Positions 27,001 through 38,000 of a DNA stretch of 64,000 nt are shown here, one piece after another; positions within the stretch are counted from its first letter, which is position 1, and each line of letters starts with the position of its first letter. A program made the translations under genes and the position numbers. Origin of the DNA: Arion vulgaris. Its lineage: Eukaryota > Mollusca > Gastropoda > Stylommatophora > Arionidae. The notes beneath the pieces are model-generated. The model was not told where the DNA came from. It saw nothing but the letters and a program-made list of their open reading frames with translations, and made no database searches. The stretch is taken from assembly GCA_020796225.1 (NCBI GenBank), contig CM036771.1:32308703-32372702 (forward strand), written 5' to 3'.

Positions 27001-30000
27001 TCACGTCGACGGAGGTATGATCGAAACGAGCACGAAACTCTGACGGAGACATGTTAGAATGCCCTAGGCGTTTGGGGTGGAGCAGTCCAATATCGTGTAA
27101 AATATTCTTGATGTAGAGATCAAGAGCGTTGGAGACACCAGGGTTGGGTGTCCAATCATGTTTGCGAGTAGAATATTTAGCGAACATACTCGTGTCATAT
27201 TGGTTAGTGTCTAACCAGCATAGAACTTCCAATTCTGACAGGGTGAAACTTGTCTTAACTTTCCACCCTCATAGTTCCCTTGTGAAGAAAGTCTTATTCC
27301 GTCATCTCTCCATTCTTCAGTCTGATCCTGAGACACGTTCAATCTTCCAACACTATCCTTTGGTGGCGTACAGACGGGACAGAAGCCTTAAGGATATGTT
27401 GGTTCACAGTCGCCTCAAGCCTAATATCCAGAGTCATTTTGGCACCATCCAGGGTGGCCGTCGGCGCTGCAACACTTGTGCTTATGTCATACAGACCCGC
27501 ACGGTGTCTTTTCCAAAAGCCACGTTCGTTGTTGAAGACAGTTTCACATGCGAGTCCCGTAATATTATCTATGCCATTATCTGCAAGCGGTGCAACAAGG
27601 CCTATATTGGGAAACCGGCAGGAGACTCAGTGACCGATTCGCCCAACACTTGCGCGATATACGCCAATGCTCTGTGACCCCTGTAGCTACCCATTTCAAT
27701 GATACTGGCCATTCAGGAGCTTGCGATGTCCAGGTCACAGCCATCCGATCATGTTCCTCTGATGATCGTAGTCGATTTGCTCTGGAGAATCGGTTGATTT
27801 CTTTGTATGGTACCTTGCGACCACGCGGGCTCAACGTATTACATTCTTATGCTTCTTAGTACTTTCTCTTCCTATGCTTTGTACTCTATATGGGTATATG
27901 TTGCATGTATTCAAGTTATATATTTACTAGATGTTTCATTGTTTCTTTTCCGTTCTATTTCTAGTTTTTATGTGTGTTTTTGTGTTACATTTATTTCGTT
28001 ATTCGTTTTTATTCCAGCTTTCCTTAGATACGTTTGTATTTGGTCGTCCATTTGTGTTTCATTTTAATTTGTCACTCCTGTTTGTTCGTTTGCTTGATAA
28101 AGGCCTGTTGGTCGAAACGTTGCTGTTTATCGTCACTGTTTCTGTTTTTGTAAAACTATAGTACTTTGTTTGTACGTGTTTCACTATGTATTGCCATTGC
28201 TTTTGAATTTTGTAAAACTACAGTACTTTGTTATTACGTTTCGCCATTTGCCATCCCTTCCATGTTTCCATCTTTCCATGTTTTACCAATCCTTCTAATA
28301 TCAGCCTCCAGCTTTCTTCTTCAGGTCTGTCTAGGTCTTCCCCTACTCCTCTTTCCCTGCTCATTAAAAAGTTCATTTCGCTTTAAAAGTACAGCGAGCC
28401 TGTATACCGGCTCTGAGAAATGGAACGGTTAATATAGAACAGAGGATGTCATAATATTTTTGGGAATATGATAAGAATGAACAATATAGAATACATTGTG
28501 ACAACCGGCAATATCATAGGAAGACGAGACAGAGAATGACAATTCTGGATCGTCTGGCTTCATGTCAAAGACGAGTGTCAACATCAGAGCTTATAGCTTC
28601 AAGTAGAAATGTTTTTTGCAGATTTATGATCGCCGTTGAAAGCCGGAATGATATATGGTGATGATAAGTAGGCCATCTTTATTTACATTTCACTATACTT
28701 CGTCTACTCTCTCTGACCTGACATTATTTCTCTTTTTATCAGTCTCTCTTTATCAGTCTCTCTTTATCAGTCTCTCTTTATCAGTCTCTCTTTATCAGTC
28801 TCTCTTTATCAGTCTCTCTTTATCAGTCTCTATATTCTCCATATGGTCTTGTTAATTTGTTTCTGTGGTGTAGAGGTAAAGAGCTCTCCTCGCGTTCCAA
28901 AGGTAATCGATTCCTCCTCTTCGATCGTTCTAGGCCTGTTTTAATCATTCTCATTGTGATATATAAACAGCCAAACATCAGAACGTGATGTACGTGCACC
29001 AGCCTTCAGCACCTATTTGAGCTCAGTTGCTTATCCTTCGGTGGGGTGTTCGATTTCAGCCAGCTTTTGATTTACTAGGGTGAGCTTTCCTAGGTTCGAT
29101 CAGCTTTGCCGTATTTTTGGGCTTTGTGATCTACGCCGGGACAGTGAGTTACGCTGTTTATGCCCGTTCTGACTGAGAAATATTTCCGGGGCTTGTAAGC
29201 TTATCCTCGGACGGCGTCTTACTCGTATAAAACACCGTGTAAAGTATCGGCCTTCGCCAATGTTCAGACCCGAACTTCCTGTCTGATCCATGCATTGTCG
29301 GCCTTGCTTTACCGTACATTTTGAGTTTGATCCGGAGAAGGAACATTCTCAGCCTTTTCTAGACGCGCATTGGTACGTGGGGTAATCGATTCGTTTCCCA
29401 TGAGGAGCGATCGGGATATCTTTCCACTGATTTCAATGTAGGTGAGATCACGTTTCTATTCCTATCGGAGACGGACGATAAAACGGTAGTCCGTGTTCAA
29501 GTTGAGCATGACAAAGAACCTTTGACAGTTGAAATCCGATAAGAATAAGCTGAAAAGCAGTTGCCCGGGCAAAACTCACAAACAAAGATTTAAAATAAAA
29601 TTCCTACACAATTGCCACTATCTTTAAAAATTACATCCAGGGCCCTCAACGGTGCTAAGGAGTTCGTACACTGCTGCTGAGATCTTTCTGTGTAAGAAAG
29701 AGTTGGGAGCACACATGGTTATTCAATAAAGTGCAATGAAGATGGCTCTATCAATCAATCAATCAATCAATCGCCCGAGTGGTTACAGGGCCCAAATTTG
29801 GGGTGTAAAGAATAGAACCACTGTTATCTGCAACACATGTCGTAAGAGGCCACTAAGGAGGTTTAGCTGAAATCCGGATGCACATGTCCTAAACGTGTAG
29901 AAGTCTATGCGTTTAGGGACCTACTAAACCAATGTGCAACGTATACACGTTTTTGGCAAAGATCAAACATATCACAAAGAGTGATTAAAATTGGTCGTGG

Positions 30001-30051
30001 AGAACGAACGCAAAGAAGAAGAAGAAGAATAAATAAATAAATAAATAAATA

Positions 30052-30128
<77 letters not shown>

Positions 30129-32053
30129 GTCATGTTACGTCTCCCCTTCTATCTACAATTTCGTTACACACCCATCCTGTATCTCTGCTTCTATTCTATT
30201 ATCTCACCTCATCTCTTATCATTTCTCGCCTTTTTAAAATTCTTTTTGTTTGCTTTCCACAATCTCAATTCCTCTCTCAATTCTCTCTATTCCTTTTCTC
30301 TACCTTTCTACCACCCCTCTCCCTTTCAAACATTTATTTTCTCCTTAATTTTCCAAATTTCTTCAAACACTCTCCTTCTATATTAATTCTCTCTGTCCCC
30401 ACTTATTCCCATACCTCTTTCTTTTTCTAATTCTTGCCTCCTCCCTTCTCAATCGTTTTAAATGTATCACTATCTCCTTTCTCACTATCCTCTGTATATA
30501 TATTTTTCTTGTGCTTCCGGCTTTTCTCTTTCCCTTCCTTGTTCAGAAGTACAGACTTTCCCATGTATACAACATAGATTTACATTTTCTTAGTTCAGAA
30601 GTACAGACTTTCCCATGTATACAACATAGATTTACATTTTCTTAGTTCAGAAGTACAGACTTTCCCTTGTATACAACATAGATTTACATTTTCTTAGTTC
30701 AGAAGTACAGACTTTCCCATGTATACAACATAGATTTACATTTTCTTAGTTCAGAAGTACAGACTTTCCCTTGTATACAACATAGATTTACATTTTCTTA
30801 GTTCAGAAGTACAGACTTTCCCATGTATACAACATAGATTTACATTTTCTTAGTTCAGAAGTACAGACTTTCCCATGTATACAACATAGATTTACATTTT
30901 CTTAGTTCAGAAGTACAGACTTTCCCTTGTATACAACATAGATTTACATTTTCTTAGTTCAGAAGTACAGACTTTCCCATGTATACAACATAGATTTACA
31001 TTTTCTTAGTTCAGAAGTACAGACTTTCCCTTGTATACAACATAGATTTACATTTTCTTAGTTCAGAAGTACAGACTTTCCCTTGTATACAACATAGATT
31101 TACATTTTCTTAGTTCAGAAGTACAGACTTTCCCATGTATACAACATAGATTTACATTTTCTTAGTTCAGAAATACAGATTTTCCCATGTATACAACATA
31201 GATTTACATTTTCTTAGTTCAGAAATACAGATTTTCCCATGTATACAACATAGACACACATTTTCATTATTCAGAAACACAAAATACAGCTTGTACTCAC
31301 ATTTTCATAAGTGCATTGTTCAACACAATCATTCTCCCCACATTATGTTATTAGTGCCAACCTGGACCTGACATCGAACGATAGAAGAAAAACTAGTCAC
31401 AACACAGACGAAATATCTACGCAGAATTCTGGGAGAATCAAGAAGAGACCGGTTTAGAAATGAAGACATTAGAAACAAAAGTGAGTACAAGATCAGTACT
31501 GAACTTTATCAAGAAATAACACAAATTAAATGATTCAGCCACATAAGCAGATTGATTGATTGATTGATTGAATGATTGATGTATTGAATTACCAAGAGAC
31601 AGTGCGCCTCGAAGAGAAATGCTGTTCCGAAATAGTGGATACAAAGCAAAAAGCCATCCACGCAAAAGATGGACCTCAGAGATACCATTGGCGGCGAATA
31701 ACACCGTTTATGAAGCTCACACAAAAGTCCGTTCTATAAATCTCTTTTTATCCTGACGATGTGAGACAAAACAGAATTGGAGAAAAGAAGAAGAAAACGC
31801 ACATTGACCTAGTTCGTAAATACAGACTTTCCAATGATATCATATATTCACATTTTGGGATCAAGAGAGATAGAGAGAGATAGAGATAGAGATAGAGATA
31901 TAGAGAGAGAGAGATAGAGAGAGATACTCACATTTTGGGATCACGGGAGGCAGAGAGAGAGAGAAGATAGAGAGAAGAGATAGAGATAGAGATAGATAGA
32001 GAGAGTAGAGAGAGAGATAGAGAAGAGATAGATAGATAGAGAGATAGAGAGTA

Positions 32054-32094
<41 letters not shown>

Positions 32095-35000
32095 TACTCA
32101 CATTTTCATAATACAGAAGATCTTCTTTCTCATTAGTCTTGAATGTTGTCAGCCCAAATTCTTCAATCAGTTTTAGAACTCTCTTCTGAGTAGGCCCTAT
32201 ATAGGCTGCCCCAAGGTCCACATATTTGGACATTTTATTCTGTAGAAGATGTTTGAAATAAGTATTCATTGAGAACTGTATTTGATAGTTTTGTTTACAA
32301 GCATGTTAGAAAAGATAATTAACTTTGAATTGTTCAGGTCTCTATGACCTAGAAGTTAATGTATGACTCTCGTTCTAACTTTGAATTGTTCGGCTCCTAT
32401 GACCTAGAAGTTAATTGTATGACTCTCGTTCTAACTTTGAATTGTGCGGGTCTCTATGACCTAGAGGTTAATTGTATGACTCTCGTTCTAACTTTGAATT
32501 GTGCGTGTCTCTATGACCTAGAAGTTAATTGTATGACTCTCGTTCTAACTTTGAATTGTGCGTGTCTCTATGACCTAGAGGTTAATTGTATGACTCTCGT
32601 TCTAACTTTGAATTGTGCGTGTCTCTATGACCTAGAAGTTAATTGTATGACTCTCGTTCTAACTTTGAATTGTGCGGGTCTCTATGACCTAGAGGTTAAT
32701 TGTATGACTCTCGTTCTAACTTTGAATTGTTCGGGTCTCTATGACCTAGAAGTTAATTGTATGACTCTCGTTCTAACTTTGAATTGTGCGTGTCTCTATG
32801 ACCTAGAGGTTAGTTGTATGACTCTCGTTCTAACTTTGAATTGTGCGTGTCTCTATGACCTAGAAGTTAATTGTATGACTCTCGTTCTAACTTTGAATTG
32901 TTCGGGTCTCTATGACCTAGAAGTTAATTGTATGACTCTCGTTCTAACTTTGAATTGTTCGGGTCTCTATGACCTAGAAGTTAATTGTATGACTCTCGTT
33001 CTAACTTTGAATTGTGCGTGTCTCTATGACCTAGAAGTTAATTGTATGACTCTCGTTCTAACTTTGAATTGTGCGTGTCTCTATGACCTAGAAGTTAATT
33101 GTATGACTCTCGTTCTAACTTTGAATTGTGCGTGTCTCTATGACCTAGAGGTTAATTGTACGACTCTCGTTCTAACTTTGAATTGTGCGTGTCTCTATGA
33201 CCTAGAGGTTAATTGTATGACTCTCGTTCTAACTTTGAATTGTTCGGGTCTCTATGACCTAGAAGTTAATTGTATGACTCTCGTTCTAACTTTGAATTGT
33301 GCGTGTCTCTATGACCTAGAGGTTAATTGTATGACTCTCGTTCTAACTTTGAATTGTGCGTGTCTCTATGACCTAGAAGTTAATTGTATGACTCTCGTTC
33401 TAACTTTGAATTGTGCGTGTCTCTATGACCTAGAGGTTAATTGTATGACTCTCGTTCTAACTTTGAATTGTGCGTGTCTCTATGACCTAGAAGTTAATTG
33501 TATGACTCTCGTTCTAACTTTGAATTGTGCGTGTCTCTATGACCTAGAGGTTAATTGTATGACTCTCGTTCTAACTTTGAATTGTGCGTGTCTCTATGAC
33601 CTAGAGGTTAATTGTACGACTCTCGTTCCAACTTTGAATTGTGCGTGTCTCTATGACCTAGAGGTTAATTGTACGACTCTCGTTCTAACTTTGAATTGTG
33701 CGTGTCTCTATGACGTAGAGGTTAATTGTATGACTCTCGTTCTAACTTTGAATTGTGCGTGTCTCTATGACCTAGAGGTTAATTGTATGACTCTCGTTCT
33801 AACTTTGAATTGTGCGGGTCTCTATGACGTAGAGGTTAATTGTATGACTCTCGTTCTAACTTTGAATTGTGCGTGTCTCTATGACCTAGAAGTTAATTGT
33901 ATGACTCTCGTTCTAACTTTGAATTGTGCGGGTCTCTATGACCTAGAGGTTAATTGTACGACTCTCGTTCTAACTTTGAATTGTGCGTGTCTCTATGACG
34001 TAGAGGTTAATTGTATGACTCTCGTTCTAACTTTGAATTGTGCGTGTCTCTATGACCTAGAGGTTAATTGTATGACTCTCGTTCTAACTTTGAATTGTGC
34101 GGGTCTCTATGACCTAGAAGTTAATTGTATGACTCTCGTTCTAACTTTGAATTGTGCGGGTCTCTATGACCTAGAGGTTAATTGTATGACTCTCGTTCTA
34201 ACTTTGAATTGTGCGGGTCTCTATGACCTAGAAGTTAATTGTATGACTCTCGTTCTAACTTTGAATTGTGCGGGTCTCTATGACCTAGAAGTTAATTGTA
34301 TGACTCTCGTTCCAACTTTGAATTGTGCGTGTCTCTATGACCTAGAAGTTAATTGTATGACTCTCGTTCTAACTTTGAATTGTTCGGGTCTCTATGACCT
34401 AGAGGTTAATTGTATGACTCTCGTTCTAACTTTGAATTGTGCGTGTCTCTATGACCTAGAAGTTAATTGTATGACTCTCGTTCTAACTTTGAATTGTGCG
34501 TGTCTCTATGACCTAGAGGTTAATTGTATGACTCTCGTTCTAACTTTGAATTGTGCGGGTCTCTATGACCTAGAAGTTAATTGTATGACTCTCGTTCTAA
34601 CTTTGAATTGTGCGGGTCTCTATGACCTAGAGGTTAATTGTATGATTCTCGTTCTAAATGTACTAAGTTCGCTACCTCAAGGAACGATTGGGATATTTTT
34701 CCAGAGATTCCGGATCTCAGTGTAGGTGAGATCAAGTTCCCAGAGCTATCGGAGACGGACGATAAAACGTAGTTCAAGGTGAGCACGTATAAGAACCATT
34801 CTCTTCTTCTCTTCCACCATTTACTTCTTTGTAGAAGTGTTGGACATGGGGGAAGGGGGGGGATGTAGTGACGGTGTGTGTGCTTGTTGTAATGCATTTT
34901 GTAAGCTGATATTCATTATCTTAAGGCAAAAGATGTCCCGTTCTTGATGATACCGTCGCTTCATCTTTTGCATGGTCTTCCTCTTGCTCTATACTCGTTA

Positions 35001-38000
35001 TACTTTTTCTTTGTTGCTCTCTGTAATAGACGATTGTAAAAGAACCATTGACAATTCAAAAATTGTGATGACGGCTACAGTGGCGGGATATCTAGCTAAG
35101 GAAGATACTGAAGGACTGTTAGGGTGGTAAACTCTGTTCAGGATGACCTACTGAATGAAGCATACGGACTTCTTTGTTTGTAACTCGGTCCATGAATGAA
35201 TTGTCTAAAGTTCGATGAAATGATCTCATTTATATGTTTAAAAACATTTTTTCTCGAGGTTTGTTACTGTCACAAATTTTAATTGTTCTCTTTTTCAGTG
35301 TAGTCACGTTAGTTTGGAAGGTCATATCGTTAGTATGCCTGATGTTGTTTCATTAGACAATTGTTGCATAGTTAGTTCGAGAAACGAATCAGGTAGTAAT
35401 TTGGGCACATAAAGAGACATGACACCATGATCAAATCTTTACTAGAGGGGAAAGTTGAGGGCGAAGAGCAAGAGGAAGACCGAGAGATAAGTGGGAAGGA
35501 AACTTTAAGAAATGGGCAGGTTACAGTCTGGTAGAGTGCAACACCAAGGCGAAAGGCAGAGGGTGCTAAAGATTCATTGCGGCCAACCTTCGATGTGGAG
35601 ACGGCACCTGATGATGATAGTTTTACAAATTACAAAAGCAATGACAATATGCAGCAACGTTTCGACCAAAAGGCCTTTATCAAGCAAACGAGCAACAGGA
35701 GTGACGAATTAAAAAAACTCACTACATATGGACGACTACATACGGAGGCATTCAAACGTTCCTAATGACGCTTAAAACGCTTAGAAGTCGGTTTCTTAGA
35801 GTAATGAAAATGGATATCCCCCCTCTGGTAGGTTCTTGCTACAAATTTTCATTTAAGGAATTAACAACACTTGATGCTTCCACATTGCAGAACAAAGACA
35901 AACTTTCATTTAAGGAATTAACAACACTTGATGCTTCCACATTGCAGAACAAAGACAAACTTTCATTTAAGGAATTAACAACACTTGATGCTTCCACATT
36001 GCAGAACAAAGAACTCGTGAGAATCGGACAAGTTTTTCTTGGTGTGTTCCATATGTCACGTAAGTTGACATATTAGTAGACTTTTGCTTCACATTTACTG
36101 TCGATGACATACTAGATTATTGACATCACAGAATTGACGTTAAGAACACACGACTTTGTGACAACATTCATCATCATCAGGTGCACTCTCTGCATCGAAG
36201 GCTGGTTGCAATGGACCTCCAACATCGTCTGTTACTTGCCTTTATATTGCACTCTGTCAGGCTGTAATCTGTCCTTCTCTTGATGTCTCCCTACAGCTTA
36301 TGTTGTCTCGGACTTCCTATTGCTCGCCCTTTTTCAACTTTCCTTCTAATGAGGTTTTCAAATCAAAGTCATGTATATTTTTGTTTCTGAAATATTTTAT
36401 TTATTGTAGAAATATTTTGTAGATCCCGTGTTCAATTTGAGCACATAATAGAACCAATGGCAGTTGAAAATGAAGAATAGCAGATTGGAAAGCTGCTGCC
36501 TGGGAAACATTCATTAGAAAAGATTACAAATAAAATTCTTACAAAAATATCTTCACCATTTACATAATTACACCGAGGACCCACGACGGTGCTATGGAGT
36601 TGTGCACTGCAGCTGAGATCTTCCTGTGTAAGAAAGAGTTCGAAGCATACATGGCTACATACCGAAGGATGATGTCTTATCACTCACTCAATCAATTTTT
36701 TCATCATTCTTAGTCTTTTTATAACTCCTTTGTTAGTTTGTTTTTCTTTCCCAGAAATCCGGCCTATTCTTCTGTATATCCACATCTCAAAGCCATTTAT
36801 TTTGTCTTCCAAATGCTTGTTCATTGTCTGTGTCTCTGAACCGTACAAAAATGCAGAGTATATATATATATATCTAAAACTCGATAATCTTTGGATTCTC
36901 CGAAAGAAGTTAATTCTTATTTGTCTTGTTTGTTGTGCTACACACTCTGATATAACCAAAACAAGGTACGTCCTTAGGTTGAAAGAGCGTGTCTCGGTAA
37001 GAGGTTTCTAATCCCATACATAACAAACAAACAAACATCTGTAACTTATTTGCTATCTGTTTAGATCTTAGTAACTGATTCGTGTCACTGAATGTACTTT
37101 TAGCCATGCTTAGTTTCTTTCTAATCTATTTTTCAACCTACCCTCATCTGTAATCATGTGTCCCAGATATAATATATTATTTACTTTCTTCAGTAGTTCT
37201 CTGTATTTTGATATATTTAGTTCTTATACAACACAAACACTCAGTGTCACTACTAGAAATCAAGACACATATCAAGCGAAAGTACAAAGAGGTATGGAGG
37301 CAACAAACCCACAGCAAACACTCACACGATCCCATCAGCAGACTAAACAGAAAACAGCACACAACAATCTTTCGTCTAAGAACAGGTCACTGCAGACTCA
37401 ACCACCACATGCACAGAATAAAGCCTGCTCAGACTGCACAGTGTGCATGCAAGACAGAAACACAGACCACAGAGCACATCCTGCAGTCATGTCCATCATA
37501 CATACACCAACAAAATGAAACACGGCCTCATGAACAAAGTTTACTGAGCAAGCTATGGGGAATTCTCGAAGAACTCCAAGTGACATGCAACTTCATAGTG
37601 GCAACCCATCTCATGGTTTAGACCATAGATTTTCAAACTTTCTCGTCCCATCGCCCACTTTGCACAAAATAAACTTTGTAACTTCCCTCCACATTATAAC
37701 AGTTTGTCAACGACCCCCGCCCCCATATATATACTCTATTTTATCTTTGACAGAGATCAATAAATCAATTCTTTCATCATTCTTAGTCTTTCATTCTTAG
37801 TCTTCGATGCAGGGAAAATTGATATATGTTTCTGTCATACATGGCCAATTTTCAAATGATTATATGCATGAAATAGAAAATTGATGAAAAAATTGATCGT
37901 GTAAGACGGATATAAGATGAATTTAAATGCAGAATTCAAATTTTAAATGATTATTAAATCGTAAAATACACGAAAATAATTTATTTTAAAATATTTATTA

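Larger units (their letters stand above)
24864..28186 (-). mobile_element. Penelope-like retroelement with inverted terminal arms
   Basis: A reverse transcriptase and GIY-YIG endonuclease reading occupies the minus strand. The element's last 976 bp, including the endonuclease and 3' UTR, is present twice: on the left as the element's own 3' end, and on the right in inverted orientation upstream of the truncated RT. Penelope-like elements are known for terminal copies in direct or inverted orientation. By eye the arms differ by only a few single-base changes or indels, so the event is recent. It lies in oxidase intron 3. Confidence 0.9.

Noticed and set aside
24864..28186. Inverted-repeat DNA transposon or foldback element
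   Set aside because: The arms encode RT and GIY-YIG pieces of the same retroelement, so this is a Penelope-type inverted dimer, not a TIR transposon.
32359..34725. 788-codon open frame with a 19-residue repeat
   Set aside because: The repeat unit is 57 bp and lacks stops in this frame; it derives from a non-coding SINE head. No signal peptide, no intron structure, no family.
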